Origin: Gnetum montanum
Lineage: Eukaryota; Streptophyta; Gnetopsida; Gnetales; Gnetaceae
NCBI GenBank assembly: GCA_015680685.1
Contig: MNCI01005003.1
Span: 141,793-166,811, forward strand
Reading direction: 5' to 3'
DNA length: 25,019 nt
Shown here: positions 7,991 through 19,050 of the stretch, one piece after another
Layout: each line of letters opens with the position of its first letter
Numbering within the stretch: position 1 is the first letter of the stretch
Made by a program: the position numbers and the translations under genes
The notes under the pieces: model-generated
What the model saw: the letters and a program-made list of their open reading frames with translations, nothing else
Databases searched by the model: none
Told to the model about the DNA's origin: nothing

Positions 7991-10930
7991 ATGGTGTCAA
8001 GATTGAAACAACCATAGGAGGGAGGATCCTCTTAGCTAAGCAAGAAATGGCCCAAAACTAGAGGGGGCCAACAAGCACAAGTCCAAGAGCTACCAAAGGC
8101 AACCCATGTAATGGGACCTCTTCGAGAGGAGCCTGAAGTGGAATCTATTTGATAGATTCGTGAAGAAAAAATTCCATTAGAAGAATCGTAGCAAGGGGAA
8201 GCACTAGGACCCATACCAAGGCTTGAAATCATACTAACATAAGCCTACCTCAATACCATCAAGCCCCATGAAATCCAACACTCAATTCTCTAGGAACTGA
8301 ACTTTGGGCCATTTTTAGAGCATGCTCGAGGTGAAAACACAATTGTAAACTTCTCTCATATGACCAGTCATCACTTCCAATGGGGAGTGGTACATAGAAG
8401 ACACATATCGCTTTTGGAATAATAGAAGGCCAGACTCCACTATGAAGATCAAGGATATTCAAGTCTCCTACTCTACTAAATCTATCGCACAAGCACTGGG
8501 GTTACCTAATACTAGGAAACAACTAGCAAAGCTGTCAACACAAGCTAACCATAAGGCCAAAAAGAAGTGGACCCATGGTATTATGGGGTCAACTATAAGG
8601 ACTTTGGCATGCTCACACTAGCAGAATGCATATACTTTAAAATCATGGCCTATCACCTTAATCAATGGTGATGTCGAACAAGGTGACTACTATTTCTACC
8701 TGAGCATGCACTGCTCTAAGTAGGAGATTTTCAACAAATTTTCCACAACTCATCTATTTATAGATTGAGAAGCACTTCAAAGAAAATGAATGTGAAAGGA
8801 AAACCCTACCTTTTCCATGCCTCATCCTGAAACTTTGCAAAAGGGAAGGAATCATCCATTATGCAAATGACACAATTAGGCATGGTCCTTTAGCCTCATG
8901 GCTTGAAATAATAAAGGATAAGATACCTGCCATGACTAAAGAAGGGGAGCATTAGTCACCACCTCCACCACCTACTCAAGAAACAATGCTAGAGGCCTAC
9001 ATAGCCATTGAGCACTTGTGTGAAATCCAAGAACAGCTCTTGTATGAGAAAGAGTAGTGTGCAAGAATGAATGGGGAAGATCCATCCATATATCAACTTG
9101 CGATGAGTCATCTTAATGAGATAGCTTGGACAATTAGCTAGATGGAAAGAGGTGGCCCAATATTCTCTACCCAAAGAATGTAGTTATCCATGAGGTTAGA
9201 CCCCAATGCCCAAGAGGTAATGGTGTCTTTATTCTGACATGATTTATTCCTAAAACCCTCTAAAAATGCCACCTCCTTTTCAATGCATTTGGAGGAAAGT
9301 GAGGGGGCAATTATATTGGTCATGCAATACCAAGGGTAGGAGATCATTATTGAAGTAGTCGTTAACCAAATCGTTGAAGCGCTTAATGCACTTCTGGTGT
9401 CTATACTAGACATATATGCACTTCAAGATGTGTAGACATCCCTAGGCATAGTCAGTGAAAAATTGAATGCAGCCTAGCATGAAGAATTGTTGGACTGACT
9501 AGTAAGGACCAGGAAAATAATTTCAAATATCTTTGGTTTTTTGCACAACATCAGTACAACCTAGTTGGAGCTACAAGAAGTAAAGGGCAAGTGCATCATC
9601 TTGGAAAGGTATCTTGAAATAGCCAAAGCATAGAACCAATGCTTGGCCTTAGAAATTGTTCAACTAAGTGGTTGTTTTGTTGACCCTGTGCTCCTCAACA
9701 CAGCAACAACTAAAGATGAATATTTTTAACAACTTCAAAAATGACTAATACAAGATGAGGAGGAAATGCTAATGACCATCTTCAATTAGTCTATAGTAGA
9801 AGTAAAAGCCTACTTGGTTCAATAGGAATTGGTTCAGATACACTAAGAAAATGAGTTGCTGACTGCAAAAAATCATCATCTCTGCAATGTTGATGCACAA
9901 AAATAATATGTGTAGGAATTCATCATCAATAGCAAGAGTAGCTCACAAGGGTAAAAATAGAATTAAGAAAATTGGCTACAAAAAATCAAAATCTGTATAT
10001 GAAGAAAGTTCAAGCCTTATGCCAGAAATCTGCCATTAAGATTGCTGCCTAGAAAAATAAGGCTCTAAAATTTGAAAGAGTTAAGAATCATTATAAAGAC
10101 TAGGTTAGCCTATAAAAAGAAGTAAATGAGAAGCACATTCAAATGGCTAAGGCAAAAGTAAATGAGGCCCTCCAGAAACTCCAATAAGGAAGAGAAGTAT
10201 GACAATCCATTGTCAATGGAATAGATTCCTATAATAGAGCAGAGATCCACCTAAAGGAGTTGTAGATTGAAGAAATGATAGAATATATGGAATTGGCCAA
10301 TCTTTGATATGCAAACCTGGTGATGCTAACTGCCAGATGGCCATGGTCAAAACTTGAGAAGTAAGTGGCCAACTCATACTTACTGTGCAAGGTCAAGTTT
10401 AAGCACCATAAGGACACCAAAGACAAGCTTACAATGGGAAATGCTAAACTCAAAGTTCTTCGGGCAAAATTCATAGATTAACAATCAACTGTTGAGAACA
10501 TGCCCAAGAGAATGAATGATACCAAGAGCTGAAAGATATAGTTAGAGTATTTAACATTGAGTGCAAAAAATTTTCTACTTGGTTTATCAATGCTAAGGAG
10601 CTATTTCCAATGATTCCCTATCCTTGGGATGTGCCCATTCTAGCCCACATTGGCGAAGCTGTGTGGATGATGCACAATCCCAAGAGTAAGGAGGAGAAAA
10701 TGAATGCATTACTAGATGCCTTTTGCCTCTCACCAGAAGTTGCAACAACAATAGAATAGCCACAGCTACCTTAGTCACCACACATGCCTAAAGCCAGTGA
10801 AACTCCCTCAAAACCTTAAGAGCCACCAACGCCTAGGACTATCTAACCTTCTCCAAAAATTTTATGCCATCAAAGGAGGTGCCATCCAATTTTAAAGAGT
10901 CATGTCATGGTCTTTAATTTTTTGTCATGA
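7991..10930 (+). pseudogene. ORF3 of element A: long coiled-coil protein of unknown function
   Basis: Starting at ATG 7991, the reading continues to about 10930 with several net frame changes (frames seen at 7991, 8749, 10116 and 10580 differ) and many TAG/TAA stops; the first 500 bp hold seven TAG, four TAA and one TGA. Parts in order: a basic, Gln-rich N-terminus; an 'NFGPFLEHA' patch (about 8300); a 'HFQWGVVHRRHISL' patch; a central 'FKENECERKTLPFPCLILKLC' stretch split by a stop upstream (8776-8840); a Pro run; a long charged coiled coil (about 9300-10500); and a C-terminal 'FPMIPYPWDVPILAHIGEA' block (from 10607). The same blocks occur in H. I do not recognise a function. The basic start and lack of membrane segments argue against an envelope protein. 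Confidence 0.7.
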
Positions 10931-11072
10931 ACACCACAACTTTGTAAAGAGTTGATCTATACACTCAGGTACTTAGTTTTGTCAAGTCAGTTTGTTTTTG
11001 TTTTGTTAAGAGTCAATCAATAATCTTGTACCTTTACAATTTTGTAATAGAAATCAAGGATAAGTTTTCATT
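10931..11072 (+). other. Pre-LTR segment of element A
   Basis: Short non-coding region shared with C 715-870 ('ttttgtcaagt', 'taaggataagtttt' types). It separates ORF3 from the polypurine tract. Confidence 0.5.
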
Positions 11073-11086
11073 CAGTCATGGGGGTA
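11073..11086 (+). promoter_or_regulatory. Polypurine tract of element A
   Basis: CAGTCATGGGGGTA immediately before the 3' LTR; identical to the C tract. Confidence 0.8.
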
Positions 11087-11217
11087 TGATGGATGATAAT
11101 AGGCTACATTGATGAGGCCTTGTCAACATGGCCCTATCGACATGGCCTCGTCGATGCATCGTCTCTTGCATTGACATGGCCCAGTCAATGTGGAGTCCAT
11201 TTTTTTTCTTATAAATA
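11087..11217 (+). promoter_or_regulatory. U3 array and TATA box of A 3' LTR
   Basis: Units such as CATTGATGAGGCC, TATCGACATGGCC and CATTGACATGGCCC occupy 11101-11195, then TATAAATA. Same unit family as the 5' LTR and A's internal promoter, but units have drifted individually. Confidence 0.6.
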
Positions 11218-11387
11218 AGTGCTCACCAGCTACATTTATGATATCAATTAGTCATAGTATAGTGAAGCTCTTGTAGATTTTCCATTTAAGAACTAGAATA
11301 TTTTCCCAAGTGCCCACAATAGGAGTTATTGAGTGTACAGATCCTTATTCAAGCATTGTTATACCTAAGCATGATAGTGTGTGCGGC

Positions 11388-11393
11388 AATAAA
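11388..11393 (+). terminator. Poly(A) signal of A 3' LTR
   Basis: AATAAA in 'gcggcaataaagagaaac', 178 bp after TATA. In a 3' LTR this would be the site that ends the genomic transcript. Confidence 0.65.
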
Positions 11394-11995
11394 GAGAAAC
11401 TTTTTAATAAACCTTGCAGCATTCTAGATAGCTTAAATGTTTCATTTATGCATTCAATATTTTTAATTAATTATTCAATGTTTTCCAGTAATTAAGCTAA
11501 TGAGGTAATTAAGCAAGATAAGTTAGATAGATTAATTACATAAGTATGATCGCTTTGAGCATAACATGCATCCGCTTGGTAATCCTAGCAGCATTAATGC
11601 TTGATGTGCCTAGTAGCATAGCACTTGGTAACCTAGCAGTGGATACGTGGGTTTAGTGCATGTACAGAAAGTGGGACCAAATGCTTATGTTAGGAATAGT
11701 TAGATATTAGTTAGTTAGTTAAATCAAATTAGTCATTACACTACTTTATCTCTCTTTATAAGCACCAAAGAACCTAAAACCTAAAATGATAAAAATCATA
11801 CACCTTGATTACACTCAACCATATCTTTGAGCTTCACAAGTGTAATTGAAAAGACAATGAATGACCTTAGGGCAAGATTCACTTCCTAGAAAACTATTGC
11901 ACCGAAAATTATAAAGTCCATGGAATTCAACCAAATCATGTATGAATGCTTTGTGATTCATATGGTTGGGTGTAGGGGTACCTCACTGCTCATCA

Positions 11996-12000
11996 ACACA
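11996..12000 (+). repeat. Target-site duplication of element A, right copy (ACACA)
   Basis: Exact match to 4406-4410. Confidence 0.9.
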
Positions 12001-12345
12001 AAAGATCAATTAAGGGTACGAACCATACAAAATAATTACATTTTGATCTAATATAAGCCAAACTTAATATTTTTTCCAATCAAACATTCAAATACATTTT
12101 AAACAATAAATTGAAGATAGTGATAGATCATCAAGGTAAAATTATTTTAAATTTATTATTTAATTAAGGATATTTATGAATAAGAATTTTCCCTTAGATG
12201 ATAAATTTTTTAAAATCTACAATTCAAATTAAAAATAAAATTGATTGTATCTAATACTTTTGATCAAAATCCAAAATCCGATGAAGGATTCCAAGCCATT
12301 TTTTATAGAATTTTTTGGTGATCTTAAATTTTCTTATGATTATAG
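12001..12345 (+). other. H leader, intron-like, ending in an acceptor-like site
   Basis: Very AT-rich. A donor-like AAG|GTAAAA occurs near 12135, and TTATGATTATAG at 12334-12345 abuts the ORF3 ATG. Ten of 12 bases match A's site and both differences are transitions. A plant-type U-rich intron of about 205 nt is possible here. Confidence 0.4.
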
Positions 12346-13642
12346 ATGCCACCAAAAAGAATACCCAAAGCAAGGAAAGCTTGAAAACTAAGGGAAAAGA
12401 GGCACAAAGGAAGATAAAAAGGATGAGACATAGAGCAAGCTTATCTTGTAGAGAAAGAAGCATAATAATATTCTATCCATCACCCCATTCTTGTAATAGG
12501 TCACTCTATGCAAGCATAAGCTAATAAGCCATTAGCTCCAAAATAAGGATAATGCCTCACACTCTTCAATGCATGCCTATAGATCAATCAAGAGAAGTTC
12601 ATCATTTTCACCATATAGTGGAATTTCATTTTGGGTCATTCATGGAGTTTGCACTTGTAGAAGTTTTCCAACAACTTGAAACTTAGTACTTTAGCCAATC
12701 ATTTCAAGAAATGGTGAATGGTATTTGGGNNNNNNNNNNNNNNNNNNNNNNNNNNNNNNNNTGGTAAAAAAATAAGTTGACAAGAACATGAAAATCAAGG
12801 TAGTGATGGTGCCATATTTAGTTTAAGCAATTACAAGGGTACTAAATATACCAAATGTTAGAGATAAAATTACACAAATCTCCACATAGTCTAACATAAA
12901 TGCAATAAATTTATGATTGTAGAGGACATATGAAACTATAGAAAAAGAGCATAATGGATTATACATAGTAGAAAAAATATACTTTAAGATTTAAACATAT
13001 CATATCTCCTCAATGAAAAGACTTGATAGAATTTTCACCTATAATTCAAAAAGAAGTACTATCTAAATGAAAAAAGTCCAAGCCAACATAGCCCTTCTAT
13101 GATTTCTGGAAACATAAAGAAGATTTAAAGAGAATAAGATAGGAAAATTCACTCTACCATTCCCTTATCTTATCAAAAAGTTGTGTAGATAAGAAGGAAT
13201 TTTGAGCTATCCCAATGATGTCTTCCAAAAAGTCAAAAATTCTTCATATGCAAAAATCTCCAAGATAGTGACATTAAAGAAAGATAAAGTAGAGAAACTA
13301 GTAAGCACTAAGGCTGTAGTAGGGTGAACACCAACTATAAACATTTTAGCCACAAGGATAGAACAAGTATGACCAAGTGAGTTAATCCCAACTATAGAAC
13401 TAGTAGGATTGAGTGCTCTACTAGCATAACTAGACCATAGGCCTTTCCTAGGTTACTTGCAACAAATTACTAAAATAGTCAATCGGGATAGCAAAAAATT
13501 ATTATGTATAGAGTAAGAGATAATCCAAGCAAAACTATAGTATCCACAAGAATTACCAATGGTTAAATATTCTTGTAGGTGAAAGAGGATGATGATTGGA
13601 CATAACAAATTTTTTTAAAAAATGTTCATCATTATAGCTAAT
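12346..13642 (+). pseudogene. ORF3 of element H, 5' half
   Basis: ATG 12346 starts a basic N-terminus (MPPKRIPKARKA, then a stop). Blocks shared with A follow: 'FHFGSFMEFA' near 12624 against A's 'LNFGPFLEHA'; 'EHENQG' against 'HYEDQG'; and 'FKENKIGKFTLPFPYLIKKLC' (13134-13196, no internal stop) against A's equivalent. From ATG to the FKEN block is 788 bp here and 785 bp in A. A 32-N gap lies at 12730-12761. The frame runs to 13642, where element B's LTR begins, and continues at about 22482. Stops are frequent. Function unknown, as for A. Confidence 0.65.
12730..12761. other. Assembly gap (32 N)
   Basis: Run of N inside H's ORF3. Because spacing of flanking landmarks matches A almost exactly, the true missing length is probably close to the number of Ns. 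Confidence 0.95.
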
Positions 13643-13763
13643 TGATGATTCGTTGCTTTTCCTCTGCTTTGACATCAAGTACATGACATCAAACTTGTGA
13701 TGTCAAGGTCTAGATGTGATGTCGGGTATCTGACATTGGGGCATATACACTGGCTTATAAATA
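13643..13763 (+). promoter_or_regulatory. U3 of B: TGACATCA/TGATGTCA array plus TATA
   Basis: GACATCA occurs at 13671 and 13685 and its reverse complement TGATGTC at 13698 and 13717, then TATAAATA. Each eight-base site is one transition from TGACGTCA, the palindrome bound by plant bZIP/TGA factors, so these may be CpG-decayed bZIP sites. The bZIP reading is inference. Confidence 0.5.
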
Positions 13764-13941
13764 TAGCACATGGGTTCTAGTTTTGAATCAATTTTTGATC
13801 ATTTTTTAGTCAAAGTAGCAAAGCTCTTGCAGTTTATTTTCTCCAAAGTTAGAATATTTTTTGAGTGCTAGTAGAAGGAATCTAAGTGTGTATGGTTCTT
13901 TGTTCGAATACTAATGTACCTAATTGCAGCAATGTGATGGG

Positions 13942-13947
13942 AATAAA
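13942..13947 (+). terminator. Poly(A) signal of B 5' LTR
   Basis: AATAAA in 'gggaataaaatgaac', 186 bp after TATA. Confidence 0.55.
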
Positions 13948-14480
13948 ATGAACTCTTTTGACAATCCTTGTAGCACTGAGAATAGATTAATGTTTCTTAA
14001 TGCACTTTACTTTTAAGCACTTTACTTTAATGTATTTGACTTAAGAAATTACTTTCCAACAGTTAATAAATGCAAGCATGACCACTTCAAACATACATAT
14101 AGTACTTGGCAACCTATCAACGCTTAACATTTGGTAGCCCAGTAGCACTATATTGTTCAAAATGTATCCAAGAAAGTGGGGTGGTTACTTGTGTTAGGTT
14201 AGATAGGCTATAAAAAATTAGATTTTAAATTACTTCACTTTACATTCTTGTTGTAGGGGATCACATCATCTATAAAACATAAAATGATAAAAAATCATAT
14301 ACCTCAATTACACTTAAACCATACCCTTGAGCTAGACAACGAACATTCTCAATGCTCATTTCACTTCCTAGAAAAACTAGTGTACTAGATAACTATAGGT
14401 TCACGAAATTCAATTGTATCACTCATAAATGCCTTAGTGATTCATATGGTTGGGCATAGGGGTACCTTACTGCTCATCAT

Positions 14481-14498
14481 TGATGCTATTGTCAAGGA
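14481..14498 (+). promoter_or_regulatory. Primer-binding site of element B (tRNA-Asp type)
   Basis: TGATGCTATTGTCAAGGA against TGGCGCCGTTGCCGGGGA: eleven matches, and all seven differences are C-to-T or G-to-A. This both identifies the primer and shows the decay mode. Confidence 0.8.
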
Positions 14499-14639
14499 CC
14501 TTTTGGTTGTTTCGTGCACTATCTAGAACCTAGTGAAATTATTTAAATCATTAGAATGAACCTTAGAGTCACATCACATCTTAAAGATTACTACAACAAT
14601 ATTTAGAACCACACTACATTTTATCTGATCTAATCAAAA

Positions 14640-16989
14640 ATGTCTTTTTCTCACAGGAGCAATTCTCCATCCAAGTCTGATAAAGATTATTAGCCAGTGC
14701 CTCAATAGTATTGAATAGTATATGCTCATCCTGATGAGTATGTACCAAACTTCACCTTCATCTTGCACCAGCATAAATAGCTACGATGGCACGATATAGA
14801 GGGTAACATTGTGTTGTCACCTAATCAATCTGTTTCTACAATGCTCCACCAAATGCTTATACAAGATGATCTTCTAGAATTTCATGCTAGGTATGTAGTG
14901 CAAGATACTAATGCCAAGGATTATCATCCCACTGAAGTACAACATTTACAAGATCGATAGTTAGAACAGTGCTATGAATTTTCAAAGGGAAATAGATTTA
15001 ATGATTCTTCATTTTTTTTATACCAGCAAACTGGTGGAGAATCCTCCTTTGGAGGTTTTCCATTTAATGAAACTCCTCTCTTTGACTTTAGTGAAGGAGG
15101 TCAAAAATAGAACTTGCAGTCCATAATTCACAATCCTAGTTTTGGTAAAAATGGATTCAATGACAAAGAAGGATCTAGAGAGGCAAGTCAAGGTAGGGAT
15201 GCAAACAAAAACTAGGATTGTGATCATGGTTGCAATCACCAAAGAGGTGGTAGTAGGCACCATGATGGTGTTAGTTCTCCTTCCTCTTTTTCTTCATCAT
15301 CATCATCATCTTCTTCTAACTCTAATCATGATCACAAAAGGTGAAATAGTGATGCAGGTGACCAAAATGAGAAAAATGATTGACAAAATCAAAATGATTG
15401 AAGGGATCATCAGGAAAGGCAAGATCTAGGGCATAGACGTTCAAGAGAGACACATCACCATGAATGAAGGGGTAGCTGAGGGCATCATAGTTACCATGAT
15501 CAAGGCCTTAATGAGCCTCTACTTACTACTCAAAGTATGCTTAATATCATAGAGGTAGTAAGAATTTCAACAAGGCATGTGAAGAATAGTTGGATCAAAA
15601 AGTTAGACATGAACAACATTCCTCGATTTGAACAAGGATATAACTATGATCCACAGAACCATCTTCGAGCTTTCCAAGATGCACGTGCTTTACAGAACAT
15701 AGAGAATGAGTGGCAGAAACTTAAGTTGTTCCCCAAGACACTCATCAAGGAAGAAAAGAACGGGTACTAATCCTTAAAACTAAAATCTATTGGACAATGG
15801 AGTACCATGCTGGAGTTGTTCAATGATAAATAGCAAACGTACTCCAGAGTGTTCAACTTGAGAAAGCAAATCCAAGGATGAAAACAAGGAACACATGAAC
15901 CCTTGGATGCCACCATCAACTGATATTATTCCTTGATGCACAAATGTCTTGGCCATGGGTATTCTCAACTAGATCAACTTCGCCACATAATAGATGGGCT
16001 TCAATTAGAAATGAGGAGAACCCTTAGTGTTTATGCCCAAGGGAAAATATTACAACTAAGTGTCCATTAGATACAATAATTAATCAAGTAGGGAGTTAAA
16101 GAGGAGGACAAATTAAGAAAAAGAGAAAGTGTAGAAGATCACAACCATGATCCTTCTATTCACAAGAGGGAGGTTCAATTCTATAATAGTGAGGATGAGT
16201 CCATACTTGATGAGGGGATGAATAAGAAAACCTTGTTGCTCCAAAAATTTTAATCTAAACTTATGAAAAAGGTTAATCAATTATGGGACTCCATTGATAG
16301 CATATTTCAAGTTATCCTCAAAATTGCTAAAGAGTCCAAAGAACAAGGTAGTGATCATGATTGCAGGAGGCACAAGGAAGCTAAACATGCCTATCACAAA
16401 GGTAAGACCAAGATTGTTGTAGTAGAAGAGGTTGCAAAAAGTGAAGCAAATGATGATGGTGGGTGTAACATCTATCAATATGTACATCCTAAGGGATGTT
16501 TCCCCATTGTGTCACACTTATAGGAGTCTAGGATGTATGCCTTAAATCCATGACTTACACAAAGGAAAACATCCAAAAGATTACCTTATTCTCAAGGTAA
16601 TTTTAGGTAGTTCCACCAACAACAACAATATTATCCAAGTGGAGCTCCACTGCAACCATATGAGTAGTATCAACAATGGCAGCAACCACAATCATGGGCA
16701 CTAGCACCACCAAGGCAACAATACCCTTATCAACATCCTAATCCATATGGTTACTAAGTTTAGCAACCACTGTCTCCATGTGACTCCTCTAGTCATGTCT
16801 ATACTTTCCAGCCTCACTACCATTCTTCTAATTATTTTCAACCTCATTCTCCACATGAACGAAGGGATACCACCTCTTACCCTTAACCTCCTTCTATCCC
16901 TACACATGCTCCTCCTCCACCTACATAGCTACCACTTGCTCTACCTATGCAAGGTGAACTACCAACTCAACCACAACAACATAATGCTA
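14640..16989 (+). pseudogene. gag of element B
   Basis: One frame runs from ATG 14640 to about 16989 without a frameshift. From 14724 on I count 25 in-frame stops (12 TAG, 8 TGA, 5 TAA). Order: an 'AHPDEYVPNFTFILHQH' N-terminal motif; a low-complexity Gly/Ser/His/Asp/Asn section with a Ser run encoded by TCA/TCT repeats (15293-15320); the gag core (about 15650-16030, with FPKTLIKEE, then a tryptophan-poor 'SLKLKSIGQW' and 'HIIDGLQLEMRRTL'); a zinc-knuckle-like C-x2-[Y]-x3-H-x3-C at 16464-16499 whose second Cys is Tyr (TAT); and a Gln/Pro/Tyr-rich tail. Gag forms the particle and binds RNA. The pol frame takes over with a +1 change near 16990. Confidence 0.85.
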
Positions 16990-17937
16990 TGAGAACTATT
17001 AACTTATGATTGGTTAATCAATGAGATTAATACTTGATTAAAGAAAAGACCTTTCTTTTGACCTTGCAATCCACCTAAGCCCTCACATACACCCATGGTT
17101 GACAACCCTACTCCTACATCTTCCTCTATATCACACACCTTCAAGTCCCCTTTAAACCAATACATGCCTAGGATCCATGCTATCATGCTTACTAATACTG
17201 TATCTAATTGAATCCATGCTAGAAACCTTCCTAGGAAATTAGCCAATCCTAGAAGTTCTCTGATTTATTTGCAGATTACTAAGAATGAACTATGCAAGAC
17301 TTTTCTTGATTCAGGTTTAGGTATCAATTTAATTTCTCATGAGATGCACACTGCCTAGAACCTGCCTCCTCTCAATAATAGTAACATAAGATCAGAGTTG
17401 GCAAACCAATCCATCACTGTTCCATTGGGACTAGTAGAAGACATTATGACCATTGTCTGTGGGTGGTCTTATCCTAACAATTTTCTAGTGATTAAGGTGG
17501 AGAACTGTAAAGGGGATTTTCCAATCATCATGGGAAGGGAATGGCTAAGCACTATTGATGCAAGAATGGACATCAGAGATCTTTCCCTAGAAATATTTTT
17601 AAAAAATGTATTCAAAAAGATCAAGAAGAAGAGAGTTCCATGCATCGCGTATAGCGATACAAGGTGCAATTATGTGTAGAAACACTAGTCCATAAAGTAA
17701 GCATCTTTCTCTGCATGCAAGCAATATGCGCCAAAAGTAGAAATCCAAAGGTTTTTATATGTAGCAGCCACAAAACAAGAGGACATCCAATGGCTAACCA
17801 TTTATTCTAAAATTAGCACACTTTACATGGAACCAAGTGAGAGCCTGACATATGCATATGTCATGAGCATGGATGAACTCAAGCAAATTCATCACCAACT
17901 CTCTAATGATACAAATGATGATACTCATTGAAAAGAG
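16990..17937 (+). pseudogene. pol: protease domain and linker (element B)
   Basis: The active-site motif D-S-G sits at 17308-17316 in 'FLDSGLGINLIS', and a flap-side 'FPIIMGREWLSTIDAR' at about 17520-17570 resembles the usual 'hLGRpWL' of plant Ty3 proteases. The frame (start positions 1 mod 3) is shared with the RT that follows, with stops at 17209, 17359 and 17677 among others. The protease would have cut the Gag-Pol chain. The linker to RT (17680-17937) has no recognised domain. Confidence 0.75.
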
Positions 17938-19050
17938 TTGGAAATTCCTAAAAATTTTAAACAAAAGCCCCTTGAACTAAAAAAATTGCTAGCTGAAATG
18001 GAATATGTGTTTTTGAAAAATGGAAAACTCATTATAATCGATGCAAATCTTACTCTAGAGCAGAAAAAGATGCTATTGAAGGTAGTTGAAAATTGGTTAG
18101 CAGGTTTTGCTTCATCATATCCTAAACTCATAGGGATTGATTCTAGGATATGCTAACATTGCATCTACATTGATCCAGCCATGAATCCAAAAAGACAACC
18201 ACCAAGGAAATTGAACCCCAAGTTGAAGCAGATCATTAAGGAGGAAATCAAACAACTCCTTAAGGAAGGGTTCATTTATCCCATTGCAGAGACTGAGTGG
18301 GTTAGTCCACTCATAATTGTGATAAAGAAAGATGGGAAGTGGTGGGTCTGCATCTATTTTTGACTACTAAATATGGCAACATTCAAAGATCATTTTCCAT
18401 TACCATTTGCTGACCAGGTACTTAACACAATATCTAGGCATTGCTACTATAGCTTTCTAAATGGTTATAGTGGCTATAAAAAAATCCAAATTGAACTAGA
18501 AGACCAAGCTAAGACAACATTCACGAGTCCCTAGGAGACTTTGTATACCGTAAGATTTCGTTTGGTCTATGCAATGCTCCTACCACATTCCAATGCTTGG
18601 TTCTAAGCATTTTTCAATAACAAATCAGTAGTGGTATGGAAGTCTTCGTGGATGACTTCTCCACTTATGAAGTTACATTTGAGCAAGCCCTAGACAGCCT
18701 TGAGCAAGTGCTAAAATGATGTGTTGTAACCAACCTATGGCTCAATTGGTAAAAAAGTCACTTAATAATCCAAGAGGGCATTATATTGGGGCACAGAATA
18801 TCGCAAGAAAGAATTGAGTAGGCCTTGAGAAAATAAGGGTCATCCAAGGAATAACCCACCAACCAAAAACTATCAAAGATGTTTGATCATTCCTTGGACA
18901 TACTAGCTACTATGAGTGATTAATAGAGAATTTCTCTAAGATCATAAAACTATTCATGGATCTAACAAAGAAAGATGTTCCCTTTTTCTGGATTATGGAA
19001 TGTGAAAAAGCATTCTAATAGTTGTAAGAGAGGCTTGTAGAAACTCCACT
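17938..19050 (+). pseudogene. pol: reverse transcriptase domain (element B)
   Basis: The approach region carries 'LKKLLAEMEYVFL' and 'IYPIAETEWVSPLIIVIKKDGKWW', typical of Ty3/gypsy RT. A TGA then breaks the 'C-I-D-Y-R' region, followed by 'KDHFPLPFADQVL', 'NGYSGY' and, after a frame change near 18545, 'SFGLCNAPTTFQ'. The catalytic 'VFVDDF' is intact at 18642-18659. Another frame change near 18818 leads into the thumb/connection ('SFLGHTSYYE'). The enzyme copied the RNA genome into DNA. It is dead: stops and two frameshifts, though the two catalytic Asp codons survive. Confidence 0.9.

Larger units (their letters stand above)
4411..11995 (+). mobile_element. Element A: LTR retrotransposon with gag fragment and ORF3, lacking pol
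   Basis: Both LTRs, the PBS, the polypurine tract and a perfect 5-bp target duplication bound a 7585-bp unit. Internally it carries the N-terminal part of gag (5449 to about 6090), R-block, an internal U3-like promoter and ORF3. No protease, RT, RNase H or integrase motif is present. The two LTRs look roughly 80-85% identical by eye, with mostly transition differences, so the insertion is very old. It would have needed pol from a relative if it moved in this form. Confidence 0.9.
11087..11995 (+). repeat. 3' LTR of element A (909 bp)
   Basis: Begins TGATGGAT, ends GCTCATCA and is followed by ACACA. TATAAATA lies at 11210-11217 and AATAAA at 11388-11393. Differences from the 5' LTR are spread evenly and are mostly transitions. 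An open stretch inside it (11310-11495) is R/U5 sequence, not a gene. Confidence 0.9.
12001..13642 (+). mobile_element. Element H, segment 2: rest of leader and 5' half of ORF3
   Basis: This resumes the element cut by A at 4410 and is cut again by B at 13643. The leader split by A (4189-4410 plus 12001-12345, about 567 bp) is similar in size to A's own TATA-to-ATG distance (456 bp), as expected if it is one continuous unit. Confidence 0.65.
13643..14479 (+). repeat. 5' LTR of element B (about 837 bp)
   Basis: It ends GCTCATCA directly before the PBS. The start is placed at TGATGATTCG (13643) because family LTRs begin TGATG and because H's ORF3 is readable up to that point; a less likely start is TGATGATTGG at 13590. 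TATAAATA lies at 13756-13763, AATAAA at 13942-13947. The U5 end 'catatggttgggcataggggtacc' matches the other copies. Confidence 0.8.

Noticed and set aside
8032-8492. Reverse-strand open stretches at 8032-8232 and 8259-8492
   Set aside because: They lie antisense to the N-terminal part of ORF3, whose forward reading is conserved with H. No recognisable protein.
8989-10781. Reverse-strand open stretches at 8989-9413, 10229-10474 and 10593-10781
   Set aside because: Shadows of the ORF3 coiled-coil and C-terminal region on the forward strand.
7991-10930. Glutamine-reassigned TAG/TAA codons as an alternative genetic code
   Set aside because: Stops often sit where Gln would fit, but TGA stops, frameshifts, a lost catalytic Glu and decayed PBS all point to ordinary mutational decay in a plant nuclear genome.
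15142-15429. 95-codon forward open stretch rich in Met, Lys and Leu
   Set aside because: Overlaps the low-complexity part of gag in another frame; the His/Leu run comes from the TCA repeat encoding Ser in the gag frame.
16281-17246. Open stretches on either strand in 16281-17246
   Set aside because: Out-of-frame or antisense readings of the Gln/Pro-rich gag tail and the pol start.
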